Assembly (NCBI GenBank): GCA_016841265.1
Contig: JAENZL010000018.1
Coordinates: forward strand, 1 to 64,000
Direction of reading: 5' to 3'
DNA: 64,000 bases
Origin: Methanobacteriota archaeon
Lineage (GTDB): Archaea; Halobacteriota; Methanosarcinia; Methanosarcinales; Methanosarcinaceae
Positions 35,390 to 44,924 of this stretch are shown piece after piece; position 1 is the first letter of the stretch, and the number at the start of each line of letters is the position of its first letter. A program made the translations under genes and the position numbers. The notes beneath the pieces were generated by a model that was not told where the DNA came from, ran no database searches, and saw nothing but the letters and a program-made list of their open reading frames with translations.

Positions 35390-37088
35390 ATTTTTTCCAC
35401 TCTTCATATTTGTCAAAAATTAGACGCAGCACTCGATTTATACCTTCTTTTATATCAACTTTAAGCAGGTTTTCATTTATTTGTTTTCTTGTTTTATAAT
35501 CATCTATCAACTCATTCATTGCGGTTGCTATATCTTCCTCTGATACATCATAGGCCATTCCGAGGTACATTATTCCTTTAAGATAGTGAACAAATAGGTG
35601 TCTGGATTCTCTTTCATTCTGGGAGACCGAAATAAAAGGGGTTCCTATACTGGTTATTTCGTAAATGGTTCTTCCATTTGAGGTAATCACAAGGTCAGCA
35701 TTGTAAATCTCATGTGCCATCATCTGGACATTTTCTTTTACCTCAATACAATATCCTTCCATCAAAAGATTGTCAACATAAGCATAAAGTTCCTTTTTTG
35801 GGAAATAACCAAATCCCAATACGATATTTACCTGAATACTTTTACGATCCATTTTTCTTACAGCTTTGAGAGCTTTCAAAGTTAGGTTATTGGGATCTGT
35901 GCCTCCAAAAGTGATCAATATTTTCTTTATAGGTTCTTCGACTTTTTTTGAGGGGATAATATAAAATTCATCTCTAAGGCATACGTAATTATGACCATAA
36001 TAATGATTTGAAGCTGGATGACTATATTCATAAAGAGAATTTATAACCAGATCTGCTGATTCTGTTCCCTCTCCCAGATCTTCAAAATTAACGACGAAGC
36101 ATCCCATTTTTTTTAATTGTTCAATGTAATTTAATTCTGTATCAAGAATATCATTAATTACAATATCAGGATTTATTTGTTCAAGTTTAGAAAATAAATC
36201 TTCTTTGCCGTCGAAAGTAACTACTTGCAAATGATGTGAAAGTACTTTTTTTACCCCTATTTCTTTATTTGAATCCATCAAAAAGGTTACATCGTTGTAG
36301 AATATCAATCGATTTGCCAGTGTTATTGCTCTGTATACATGCCCCAATCCTATTTCGGGATATCCATCTACTCTAAATACAAATGACTTTTTACTCAATC
36401 GGTATTCTGCAAGCATCCAGTCCTGGTATGTGTCGATATCAATTGCTTCTTCAGGTGGGATTTCAAACAAGTTTATTTTTTCTCCAATGCGGGTATTTTC
36501 AGAAACTGAATTTCTTTTTGAAATGAGAATTGACCCTGTTTCTTTGTATATCGGATCCAAATATTGTCTATTTATCCTTTCTTTATACAGAGGTTTGTAT
36601 TCTCCTCTTACTTTTGTCCAGTAAAGGTGAGGTTCTGGTTTCACACATATAAGAGTGTCATATTCAGTTTTATATGTGTTTTTTTCTTGATTTCCAATAT
36701 TTCCCAGCATAATTTCTATTGCGGAATCAATGGTTTCTGTCTTTAGAAGAGGTGAAGTAGGTTGTATTGTCATTACCAAATCATATTCTATTTTTTCTTC
36801 ATTTTCAACAAACTTCAATGCATGATATATCACTGGATCAAGAGGTATCGAATCTTCTGATAGTTCTTCTGGTCTTTTTACAACTTGAGCCCCATATAAT
36901 TTTGAGATCTCTTCGATTTCTCCATCTTCAGTAGAAACTATTACTTTATCAACATACTTTGAACCATTAGCAACTTTGATTGCGTAGCTGATCAGAGGTT
37001 TCCCTGCCAGCAATCTTATATTTTTCCTGGGTATCCCTTTACTTCCGCCTCTCGCCGGAATAATCGTTATTATTTTTACTTTCTCCAT
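35364..37088 (-). CDS. CMP-nonulosonate cytidylyltransferase fused to PseG-like domain
   Basis: 574 residues. The N-terminal 220 residues are a NeuA/PseF-type cytidylyltransferase (IITIIPARGGSKGIPRKN, VMTIQPTSPLLKTETI). From about 230 a PseG-like GT-B domain begins with FRVDGYPEIGLGHVYRAITL and has ITFGGTDPNNLTL and ITSNGRTIYE. PseG hydrolyses UDP-2,4-diacetamido-trideoxyaltrose in pseudaminate synthesis; NeuA/PseF activates the finished acid with CTP. One chain thus holds the steps before and after the neighbouring synthase, neuB. ATG 37088 is preferred; ten more residues are possible upstream. Confidence 0.9.
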   Translation of the reverse strand: MEKVKIITIIPARGGSKGIPRKNIRLLAGKPLISYAIKVANGSKYVDKVIVSTEDGEIEEISKLYGAQVVKRPEELSEDSIPLDPVIYHALKFVENEEKIEYDLVMTIQPTSPLLKTETIDSAIEIMLGNIGNQEKNTYKTEYDTLICVKPEPHLYWTKVRGEYKPLYKERINRQYLDPIYKETGSILISKRNSVSENTRIGEKINLFEIPPEEAIDIDTYQDWMLAEYRLSKKSFVFRVDGYPEIGLGHVYRAITLANRLIFYNDVTFLMDSNKEIGVKKVLSHHLQVVTFDGKEDLFSKLEQINPDIVINDILDTELNYIEQLKKMGCFVVNFEDLGEGTESADLVINSLYEYSHPASNHYYGHNYVCLRDEFYIIPSKKVEEPIKKILITFGGTDPNNLTLKALKAVRKMDRKSIQVNIVLGFGYFPKKELYAYVDNLLMEGYCIEVKENVQMMAHEIYNADLVITSNGRTIYEITSIGTPFISVSQNERESRHLFVHYLKGIMYLGMAYDVSEEDIATAMNELIDDYKTRKQINENLLKVDIKEGINRVLRLIFDKYEEWKKYENLNHCR

Positions 37089-37186
37089 TATCTCGCAACC
37101 AAAAAATATAGTAATCACATAATATATCTGTACTTAATAATTGTAATTCTTGATAAGGTCTCATGTGTTTAGGAATGAAAGAAGGT

Positions 37187-37332
37187 AGCGTCGGAAAAGT
37201 CCATAATTTCCTAAAATTTGCCCAATTCGATCATTGTGCATAAATTAAATAATTCCGCATGATATCGATTTACCAATTTAAATTTCAATGACTGTGTGCG
37301 ATTAGTTATAGATTTCAGACTTTTCCGACGCT
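37187..37332. mobile_element. 146-bp inverted-repeat element
   Basis: AGCGTCGGAAAAGTC (37187-37201) and GACTTTTCCGACGCT (37318-37332) are perfect 15-bp terminal inverted repeats around an AT-rich, non-coding middle. I see no target duplication. Probably a miniature element derived from an IS. Confidence 0.6.
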
Positions 37333-37411
37333 CTCAAGAAATAGAACTTCAAATTTTCAGTTTGGGAATTGTTCTATAATTTCATTTTCTCAAATTTTTC
37401 CACCTCAGTCA

Positions 37412-37700
37412 TGAAAAGGCCTGCCTGCGGCCGGTGAGTACGTCGGAACGTTATATAAGAGGATTCAGAATCCCTTCTCAATTTCTGAAAGCAAATTCAA
37501 TATTATGTGGCTTTTTTTCGAATAGATTTATGAGTTACGCACTTGAGAAGTAAAACCAAGCACATGAGGGCTTGCCAAGAAGATTCTGCTTTAGACAGTT
37601 TGGTGCTTCATGCTACTGGTTTTTTGTTCAATTGCATAAGTCCTAAGATTTTTGAGTCCGGCACTCTCAACGGCCGACGAAGGAGGCCGGCCTTTTCAAG
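37412..37700. repeat. GC-rich hairpin repeats facing each other
   Basis: GAAAAGGCCTGCCTGCGGCC (from 37414) and the right-hand ACGGCCGACGAAGGAGGCCG then GCCTTTTC (to about 37697) are inverted relatives of each other and of the repeat at 18746-18791. The 117-bp element copy 2 lies between them. Otherwise the 710-bp gap holds no gene. Confidence 0.5.
37529..37645. mobile_element. 117-bp miniature inverted-repeat element, copy 2
   Basis: Same length and ends as the element at 16089: left TATGAGTTACGCACTTGA, right TTCAATTGCATAAGTCCTA. The ends are slightly decayed (TAGGAC has become TATGAG). AGATT flanks both sides (37524-37528 and 37646-37650), a perfect 5-bp target duplication. The interior has diverged from copy 1 more than the ends. 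Confidence 0.85.
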
Positions 37701-37830
37701 ATGGTAAATAAGACAAAACCCTAACTAAAAAATCCTTGGAATTATATTTTTCCCATTCCTTATTATAATATTCTTAAATATGCAACCCTTATGACAAAGA
37801 GCCACGATGATAGATCTCCAAATTTTCAAA

Positions 37831-39006
37831 TTATTTTAATATGTTTATTAAATCTCCTACATAGTTCTTGTTTATGTCGATTATATTTTTATCTACATCG
37901 AAAGGTAAAAAGTATATCATGGATCTTAACTTGGATAGGTCATCGCATGAGATTGTGTAACATACACCATAACTTTCATAATCGGGAGAATCTAACAACT
38001 TAGGATTTTGAATTTGAATTGCAAGTTTATCATGTAGTGTAGCTTCTAGTAAACCAGTTGAACTTATTGATAGAAAAATATTGTATTTATTTAAACATTC
38101 TGACATATTTCCTTCAAAAATTGGTAATTGCAAATTATTAAATTGAGATTTTTCATCCCCTGGATGAGGTTTGATGATTAATTGTTTACTGTGTTTATTC
38201 AATTCATCTGCAATTTCTTTAATAAAAGATAATTTTTTGTCAAGAAATTCACACTCACTTGTTCTGAATTCAACTTTGTCTTTACCATTTGGATTAAAAT
38301 AATTTTCAAAATTTTGGTTTAAAAAAATAATATTGTCATCACAAGAATTGGAACGCTTCTTAGATATTTCATAAGGGTATCCTATCACTTTAAGTTTAGA
38401 TTCTGGGATATACTTTGAATAATGTTCATTCCAAACGTTTCCCCAGGTCAACACTATGTCTGCAAACTCGCCATCATAATAATTAGATTTTAAATCATAT
38501 ATCCCATGCTGGATAATTACCGTTTGTACCCCTAAATTATTAGATACAAGTGTTAAAATTAGCTGAAGGGGGGGATAATCTTTGTACATAATAATGTTTT
38601 GTATATTCATGGTATTTAATTCATGACCGACTTTCCCATATAATTTACCAATAGATATCTTTTTCTGATAGTATTCTAAAATCCAATTCCACAGGTAAAA
38701 AGATGGATAGATTTCTAATTTTTTCTCTAATGCATATTTTATATCGTCAGTTGAAGAAGGGATTACAATAACTCTAAATCCTTTTTGTTTCAAGGATTCA
38801 ATTACGTATTTATATCTAAGTTCAGTAAAAAGGATTCCCGGTTTTTTGCAATCCATTTTTAATTTATTAAGAAAGGATATGCTTGTTGAATACAAAATGT
38901 TTTTTTTTGCATAAACACTTTTATTTAATTGAGTCATTTGAGTTTCTCTGCCCCTTAGTTCTTTATCGACTATTTTCTTTATGTCTTCAAGAGACCGATT
39001 ATTCAT
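37831..39006 (-). CDS. Putative GT-B glycosyltransferase (capsule/polysialyltransferase-like)
   Basis: 391 residues, not assigned to a named family with certainty. Features seen are VIIQHGIYDLKSN (a UDP- or CMP-binding-type QHG), LIIKPHPGDEK (the K-P-H-P seen in capsule synthesis and polysialyl/glycerophosphotransferase enzymes) and SISSTGLLEATLHDKLA, where the Ser-Thr-Glu pattern often binds the nucleotide phosphate. No membrane segment. It could use the CMP-nonulosonate made by the adjacent genes. Follows the PHP gene by 4 bp on the minus strand. Confidence 0.6.
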   Translation of the reverse strand: MNNRSLEDIKKIVDKELRGRETQMTQLNKSVYAKKNILYSTSISFLNKLKMDCKKPGILFTELRYKYVIESLKQKGFRVIVIPSSTDDIKYALEKKLEIYPSFYLWNWILEYYQKKISIGKLYGKVGHELNTMNIQNIIMYKDYPPLQLILTLVSNNLGVQTVIIQHGIYDLKSNYYDGEFADIVLTWGNVWNEHYSKYIPESKLKVIGYPYEISKKRSNSCDDNIIFLNQNFENYFNPNGKDKVEFRTSECEFLDKKLSFIKEIADELNKHSKQLIIKPHPGDEKSQFNNLQLPIFEGNMSECLNKYNIFLSISSTGLLEATLHDKLAIQIQNPKLLDSPDYESYGVCYTISCDDLSKLRSMIYFLPFDVDKNIIDINKNYVGDLINILK

Positions 39007-39010
39007 TTTT

Positions 39011-39688
39011 TCACACCTTTAACATATGAGTGGCTAATGAATAGAGATTATAGGGTATTGAGCTATATTTTTTTAATTTAATTGATTTAATTACTTGACT
39101 TAATGGTTGGAGATATGATGCGCTATAATCCATTTTTAATATTTGAGCTTTTAATATATCATTAATATCTGATATCAAATCATTTTCAACAAAAGTTGTA
39201 CTATTTCCTATTTCTGAAGCAAAATGAGCATCACTCCCTGCAAGTATTGGTTTCTTGTACCTTTCAGCTAATTTTGATGCCTTTATGTTTTCATTATCAT
39301 TATTTCTAGAGTTAAATACTTCAATAGCGTCTACATTCTCTATTAGTTGGGGATTCAGTTTGTGGCTTCTATAGGGATGTGGTAATACAACTATCCCACT
39401 TTGATCTCTTATTTCTCTAATTACTCCCATATAATCCCTTGATTTAATTTCCTTCTCCAAAAAAAGACCTATGATGTCCCCAATATCAGTATGGATTTCA
39501 CATCCAACGATTACTACAAAATTTTGGTCCTTATTGATATTTCTGGCTTCAAGACCACCTTGAATTGTATTATGGTCGGTTATTGCAATTCCGTCTAATC
39601 CTCTTTTTTTTGCAATTTTAATTATATTACGGGGTTTTAATATTGAGTCATATGAATAATTGGAATGGATATGTAAATCGAAAATCAT
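39011..39688 (-). CDS. PHP domain phosphoesterase
   Basis: 225 residues. The metal site begins DLHIHSNYSYDS (H-x-H) and continues with ITDHNT, GCEIHTD, VLPHPYRSH and GSDAHF, the complete PHP set, so it should be an active metal-dependent phosphatase or phosphodiesterase. The substrate is unknown. It overlaps the ATP-grasp gene start region by 4 bp, and this pair recurs in surface glycan clusters as far as I remember. Confidence 0.85.
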   Translation of the reverse strand: MIFDLHIHSNYSYDSILKPRNIIKIAKKRGLDGIAITDHNTIQGGLEARNINKDQNFVVIVGCEIHTDIGDIIGLFLEKEIKSRDYMGVIREIRDQSGIVVLPHPYRSHKLNPQLIENVDAIEVFNSRNNDNENIKASKLAERYKKPILAGSDAHFASEIGNSTTFVENDLISDINDILKAQILKMDYSASYLQPLSQVIKSIKLKKYSSIPYNLYSLATHMLKV

Positions 39689-40857
39689 TTCAAGTCCGCC
39701 GGTTTCCCATGTGGATACCTTAATTGTCTGATGTTTGAAGATATGTCGTAGATAAGCTTAAAAAATTGAAACATGTTTGGTTTTATGTCATAAATATCCA
39801 GATCGTCTTTGATTTTACGATTTAAAAAATTCATCAAGAATTCTTTTAATGAATTACTTGTAATTGCATGCATAAAATCCGGGAATATCCATCTAAATAT
39901 TAGATTTTCTCTATATTTTAAAACAGGTTCAATATCTCCTTCCATGCACATTTTGCATGTAAGGTAGGGGAAATCAACACCTGAAGCGATTGAAAGGTCC
40001 AGAGAACCCCAAAATTTGGGATTTATTTCTATTAATTTTAAGTTTCCATTTCTTTCATCCTTTTTGAACTCTACCATTGCAACTCCATGCCAGTTTAAGG
40101 CTTTCAACAATTTTAGCCCGGTCTCTTTTAATTCCTGGTCGCAAACACTCTTTGCCATAGTGCTTGGTCCTCCCGTTTTTGGGTATTCATGAAGTCGTTT
40201 ATGTGCAAAAATCGCTTTAGGTTCTCCATTGTTGAAAAGAGCAAAAAATCCGTATCCTTCACCAGGTATATATTCTTGCACCTGTGGATATTTTCCTTCT
40301 ATTATCTGTTTTTCATTTTCTTGACATACTTTTTTATATAATTTCTTCAATTCATACTCATTATTTGCATACTTAACAGAACCTGATTCTTCTGGAGCTT
40401 TGATAACAACCGGATACCGGAGTTCTTTTGAAACTTTTTCTAAATCATCTGTTGATTTAGAGTATATTGTTTTCGGGATTTGAATTCCATTTTTTTCCGC
40501 AAATTCATTTGTTTTATTTTTGTCCATTGCTATTTGCATATACTCATAATCTGCAACTGCAATTTTTACATGTCCTACCAACTCTCGTTTATATTTTGAT
40601 GCTAGTTTGCAAGATTTGAAACCGATTGGTAGAAACACATCACATTTTTCTTTTTCGATTATTTTCAATATATCATTTATAAACGCAAGCTCGTTGGAAT
40701 AAGCTGAGTATATATAATGTTTTTTGCAATATCTTGAAAAAAAAGACATATTATGTTTTCTTTCTGATGCAGCTATTACCTCAATTCCTTTTTTGCCAAG
40801 AGATCTAATGGCTGCAAGGCTGTGTTTAGATCCAGCATCAGTAACCAAAACTTTCAT
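39685..40857 (-). CDS. ATP-grasp domain ligase
   Basis: 390 residues: an N-terminal Rossmann-like part (VLVTDAGSKHSLAAIRSLGK), then ATP-grasp with YPVVIKAPEESGSVKY and the metal-binding LKLIEINPKFWGSLDLSIAS. These carboxylate-amine or peptide ligases join an amino acid or similar group to a carboxylate. In a glycan locus an aminoacyl or amide decoration of a sugar acid is likely, and nonulosonic acids have such a carboxylate; this is inference. First of three overlapping minus-strand genes. Confidence 0.85.
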   Translation of the reverse strand: MKVLVTDAGSKHSLAAIRSLGKKGIEVIAASERKHNMSFFSRYCKKHYIYSAYSNELAFINDILKIIEKEKCDVFLPIGFKSCKLASKYKRELVGHVKIAVADYEYMQIAMDKNKTNEFAEKNGIQIPKTIYSKSTDDLEKVSKELRYPVVIKAPEESGSVKYANNEYELKKLYKKVCQENEKQIIEGKYPQVQEYIPGEGYGFFALFNNGEPKAIFAHKRLHEYPKTGGPSTMAKSVCDQELKETGLKLLKALNWHGVAMVEFKKDERNGNLKLIEINPKFWGSLDLSIASGVDFPYLTCKMCMEGDIEPVLKYRENLIFRWIFPDFMHAITSNSLKEFLMNFLNRKIKDDLDIYDIKPNMFQFFKLIYDISSNIRQLRYPHGKPADLK

Positions 40858-41117
40858 TATCTTGCTCCGCAGTTTCTGATTGATTAAACGCTATTCTCTA
40901 AGCTTTCAATGTGTTTATATTTTTAAATTTTGACTCTTCGCTGTTTCAAGTGGGTAACTTATACTGAATCTCAAGGTTTCAAAGAAACATTTGTTATATT
41001 TGAGTCAATATATCATGAAAATCACAATCATTTTCCATCTTATCTTCGCCCCAAGAAGTTCCATGTTAAACGATAGTGTATTAGATTACCAACACAATTT
41101 AGCGAAGAGCCATTATT
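40858..41117. other. AT-rich intergenic region
   Basis: No gene seen. Probably the promoter of the ATP-grasp operon. Confidence 0.4.
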
Positions 41118-42179
41118 TTAGTCAAACCTGTTATCTTTATTGTGGAGATACCAATCACAGATCTCTTCTCCACTTGTCATCCAGGCACCTTTTTCATGGC
41201 AATATATCAAAATTTTTTCATACAACTCCAGACCATTTCCCTGCATGGAAGTATTATGCCACAGTATGGTGATCACTCCTCTATATCTTTCCACAGTATC
41301 GATGAGATTCTTTGTGAGATTCCATGCATCTTCAAGATCCAAACTCATACTGTTTCCATTTATGAAACTGCTGAATATTGACCCATCCATAATATTCAAT
41401 GGAAATTCTAAAATGTCAATTTCTTTATCTGTTTTTAGATTAAAGGGTTTAAATGGGTGACACATCCCGTTTCGAAACCCAGCGCAGTTTGAATATCCCA
41501 ATGTTGTATCATATTTAAAACCGGCTTCGCTTAGTAACTGCCAGGTATCAGGAACCTTGAACCTTAAGTAATGGTTTCTATATCCAATTACTTTTTCACC
41601 CAGTACTTTCTCTAATTTCTTTTTTCTGTATTTAATATCTTCAAGATTATTATAGGAGGTATGACATCCATGAAGCCCGACTTCCCAACCACTATCTTTT
41701 ATGTAATGCAATTCTTCCTTTAGATCTTCTATATTGTATCTGTAGTCCTGATCTACAAGATCCTGTGCCAGAAAATAAAAACTTGATTTTGCATTGTATT
41801 TTTTTTCCAATTCTATAATCTCTTTGAAATTATAAAATGGATTTATGTTTTTACTTAATCTGGAAAAAAAGGTTCTGTAAGCTTCTTTCTTTTGCCCACT
41901 TGCCAATAATTTAGCCGTGAAATACAAAGTATCAGCAACTGAAGGAAAAACCGTATCTATGTCATGTGTAAGACATACTGCAAATTTACTTCTACCGGGA
42001 TATTTGGGTTTAAATCCATTTTCTGAAAGAAACTTTGAAACTTTTGGTTCGAAGATGTCCTTATATTTGCTTAGATAATATGGAAAACGATTGAATTGAT
42101 CGGTAAAAATAGAATTATACTCTTCTTCTCTGGTAAATATTTTCCAAACATCTCTATTTTGTTTTAATTTATCTATCAT
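41118..42179 (-). CDS. Polysaccharide deacetylase family protein
   Basis: 353 residues. The NodB-fold pieces are FAVCLTHDIDTVFP (catalytic Asp pair near 70-75), GLHGCHTSYNN (metal His), and ILWHNTSMQGNG near the C-terminus. Such enzymes remove N-acetyl groups from a glycan or amino sugar. No signal peptide, so it likely acts on cytoplasmic intermediates. It is 13 bp downstream of the glycosyltransferase gene in a minus-strand operon. Confidence 0.88.
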   Translation of the reverse strand: MIDKLKQNRDVWKIFTREEEYNSIFTDQFNRFPYYLSKYKDIFEPKVSKFLSENGFKPKYPGRSKFAVCLTHDIDTVFPSVADTLYFTAKLLASGQKKEAYRTFFSRLSKNINPFYNFKEIIELEKKYNAKSSFYFLAQDLVDQDYRYNIEDLKEELHYIKDSGWEVGLHGCHTSYNNLEDIKYRKKKLEKVLGEKVIGYRNHYLRFKVPDTWQLLSEAGFKYDTTLGYSNCAGFRNGMCHPFKPFNLKTDKEIDILEFPLNIMDGSIFSSFINGNSMSLDLEDAWNLTKNLIDTVERYRGVITILWHNTSMQGNGLELYEKILIYCHEKGAWMTSGEEICDWYLHNKDNRFD

Positions 42180-42192
42180 CTATATCACAATT

Positions 42193-43323
42193 TTATGACA
42201 GGTTATCATATAAACTAAGAAGGCGTTTTTCCATGTTTTCCCAGTTGTATTCTGCTTCAACTGCCCGTCTGCCATTTTTGCCCATATTTTTTGCGTCTTC
42301 CGGGTGTTCTAAAAGCCAGATAATCGTATCGGCAATTTCCTGAATATTGTTTGGATCTACTGACAAACCACACTTTATTTCAGATATCAGTTTCGAATTA
42401 TACTTAAAATTGCTCATTACAACTGCTTTTCCAGAGGCCATATACTCAAATAATTTTACGGGTATGGCCAGTTCATACCTTGGGTTTGGTTGAAGTAACC
42501 CGATGGCAACGGAAGCGTTTTTCATGTATTCTCCAACTTTGCCGTGAGAAACATGGCCTGTAAAGGTTACATTTTCTTCCAGATTATGACTGTGGTAATA
42601 ATCCATCACCTTTTTTTCATATTCAGGATGGATAAAACCACCTACAAAGGTCATTTTAGCACCTGGTATTTTTTCCAGTACTTTTTCAAAAGCCATTATT
42701 GTTTCAAGTGTGCCCCTTATTTTTGTCAGGCCGCCAACATAGATCACATCATTAGAGGAAGCTTCAACTGTGGAGGAGTGTATTTCAAAAAGTTCAATTT
42801 TTGGATAATTTGAAATAACACAAACATTTCGATTGATTTTTTTAAATTTTTCTTTGAGAACTTCATCAACGGTTATAACATAATCAGTAAGAATATTAGC
42901 AAGTACTTTTTCCCCTCGATCACATATCAAAAAAACCAGTGGCCTCAGGAAATCAGGAAATACTGAATTTTCCGCAATCAAACTCGGATAGTGTTCATGG
43001 GCATCATAGATCAATTTTTTTCGTCTGATTACTTTTAACAAAGAACATATAAACAGAGATCCGGGTTCATGGCAGTGATATACATCACAGTCTTGATTCA
43101 GCCCCTCGATAAAAATACGCAGCATAGTTAACGGGTGCAGAACTTTTGATTCCGGCTGTTTTACAGTGACGATATTTATCCCATCAACCTTTTGATTACT
43201 TTTTGAACCAAAAGGGGCAACCACTGTCACGGTGTGGCCTGCTTTAGCGAGAGATTTTGATTCCTTGTGAAAGATCCGGGAATCAAAGGGTGGGTGCACC
43301 GTAGTAAGCATGCAGATTTTCAT
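42193..43323 (-). CDS. Glycosyltransferase family 4
   Basis: 376 residues. The GT-B acceptor domain begins MKICMLTTVHPPFDSRIFHK; the GT4 donor motif is in AIPVKLFEYMASGKAVVMSN, with the E-x7-E pair approximated by KLFEYMASGK. DVYHCHEPGS is the usual HAHE-like acceptor motif. It transfers a nucleotide sugar to the growing glycan in the cytoplasm. First gene of its operon. Confidence 0.9.
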   Translation of the reverse strand: MKICMLTTVHPPFDSRIFHKESKSLAKAGHTVTVVAPFGSKSNQKVDGINIVTVKQPESKVLHPLTMLRIFIEGLNQDCDVYHCHEPGSLFICSLLKVIRRKKLIYDAHEHYPSLIAENSVFPDFLRPLVFLICDRGEKVLANILTDYVITVDEVLKEKFKKINRNVCVISNYPKIELFEIHSSTVEASSNDVIYVGGLTKIRGTLETIMAFEKVLEKIPGAKMTFVGGFIHPEYEKKVMDYYHSHNLEENVTFTGHVSHGKVGEYMKNASVAIGLLQPNPRYELAIPVKLFEYMASGKAVVMSNFKYNSKLISEIKCGLSVDPNNIQEIADTIIWLLEHPEDAKNMGKNGRRAVEAEYNWENMEKRLLSLYDNLS

Positions 43324-43526
43324 GAAAATCTCCAGATTTTATTCACAAGCATTTCTATCCGAAACAATTTCCGTGAAGGTATTGTATTCAAAAGTTTTAT
43401 TTATTTGTTGGTGTTTTTCTATTTAGATTTGCTGCTTATAGTGTTATGTATAAAATTAATATTTATTACTGATTTGATTGTTGATTAGACTGCTAATGAA
43501 CTTTTAAAGTCTAGAGGATAACCAAT
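43324..43526. other. Divergent intergenic region
   Basis: AT-rich, no gene, between two divergent glycosyltransferase genes; should contain both promoters. Confidence 0.4.
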
Positions 43527-44648
43527 ATGAATTATTTGCTTGTTATAACCCTCCTCATAACTGCAATTCCGCTAGCTGTTTATTTTATCTACGTAGTTGC
43601 GGCATTTTCCCAGAAACCTGAAAAAATACGGAATATTGAATCCCTCCCCAATGTTTCCATAGTAATCCCCGCCTACAACGAAGAACTCGTCCTTCCCGAC
43701 CACATCGACAACCTTGCAGAAATTTACCCCAAAGATAAACTGGAAATCATCATCTCCAACGACGGCTCCTCAGATAACACTGAAAAATTCACTACAGATG
43801 CCCTTAAACGAAACTCCATAAACGGAAAAGTAATCACTCATTCTCGTAGCGGTGCAAATAAAGCTATCAACCGTGGGATCGAAGAGGCTTCCTCTGACAT
43901 AATCGTCATTACCGGGGCAGACGGCAGGTTTGACAAAGACACAATCCCGGATCTCGTAAGCGTACTCTTAAGCGACGATAAAATCGGAGCGGTCTGCGGC
44001 GACATCGTTCCCCTCTCAAAAGGAGACACCCTTTTTTCTAAATCCGAATCTGCATATCGCTCAATTTACGGAAAAATCGGTGTATGGGAAAGTAACATCC
44101 ATTCCACTTACTGCCTGAATGGAGCCGTGGTGGCTTTCAAAAGAGATGCCTCCCCTTCACTACATGTTCGTAAAGGGGCTGATGATGCAAGCAGGGGGCT
44201 TTCAATTATCCGGAATGGTTACATGTGCAAGTATGTCCCCTCTGCCAAATTCTATGAGTATGTGCCTTTTGAATTTTCAGAGCAAAAAAAGCAGAAGATC
44301 CGGCGGGCTACAAGGCTCATGGAAGCAACATTCATGAACCTTGACCTCATGTCCCCCAAATATGGTAAATTTGGAATGATAGTCTTTCCTCTGCGCTTCC
44401 TGATGTTTTTTGTAGCTCCTGAAGCATTCTTTTTGTCAATCATACTCTGGACGGTATTTCTCTCTTCAATTAACATCCTCTATGGTATCGGGCTTCTCGG
44501 ACTCATAATTGCCGCAGTACTTGCAGGAAATTTCAAATCAAACATGCTTTCTTCATTTATCATATACCAGTGGTACCTTTTCCGTGGTCTCCTGAATATG
44601 AGGAAAGACGTCCACATCTGGGAACCAAATAAAAGAGAGAATCGCTAA
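43527..44648 (+). CDS. Glycosyltransferase family 2, membrane-bound
   Basis: 373 residues. One N-terminal membrane helix (about 3-25), GT-A domain with VSIVIPAYNEE, IIISNDGSSDNT and the ITGADGRFDKDT metal region, then C-terminal hydrophobic helices (about 290-355). This is the layout of processive or dolichol-phosphate-linked GT2 enzymes. It stands alone upstream of aglB. Confidence 0.9.
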   Translation: MNYLLVITLLITAIPLAVYFIYVVAAFSQKPEKIRNIESLPNVSIVIPAYNEELVLPDHIDNLAEIYPKDKLEIIISNDGSSDNTEKFTTDALKRNSINGKVITHSRSGANKAINRGIEEASSDIIVITGADGRFDKDTIPDLVSVLLSDDKIGAVCGDIVPLSKGDTLFSKSESAYRSIYGKIGVWESNIHSTYCLNGAVVAFKRDASPSLHVRKGADDASRGLSIIRNGYMCKYVPSAKFYEYVPFEFSEQKKQKIRRATRLMEATFMNLDLMSPKYGKFGMIVFPLRFLMFFVAPEAFFLSIILWTVFLSSINILYGIGLLGLIIAAVLAGNFKSNMLSSFIIYQWYLFRGLLNMRKDVHIWEPNKRENR

Positions 44649-44924
44649 AAATAAAGAAAGTGGTTAAAGGAAAGGGTTAAATGATTTTAGGTTCTGAAGA
44701 AAGCCTGCAAATCATTTCAACAAATGTTATATGATAGGATTGCAATTTATTTCTGTCAACTAAACTTTTATTTATTTTGTTAAAGTTTTAAAATAACCAC
44801 ACGATTCTTATGGTAAAACACAATGAAACCAAATTAAACTCTTTTAACCACTTAACACTTTAACAACATTTATTACTGATATTAGCAAGCAAATTTAGTT
44901 ATCAAATTTCAATGAGTGTGCCTT
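44649..44924. other. Intergenic region upstream of aglB
   Basis: No gene seen; AT-rich with several TATA-like runs near 44750-44880. GGTTAAA-like words recur at 44665-44680 and 44850. Confidence 0.35.
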
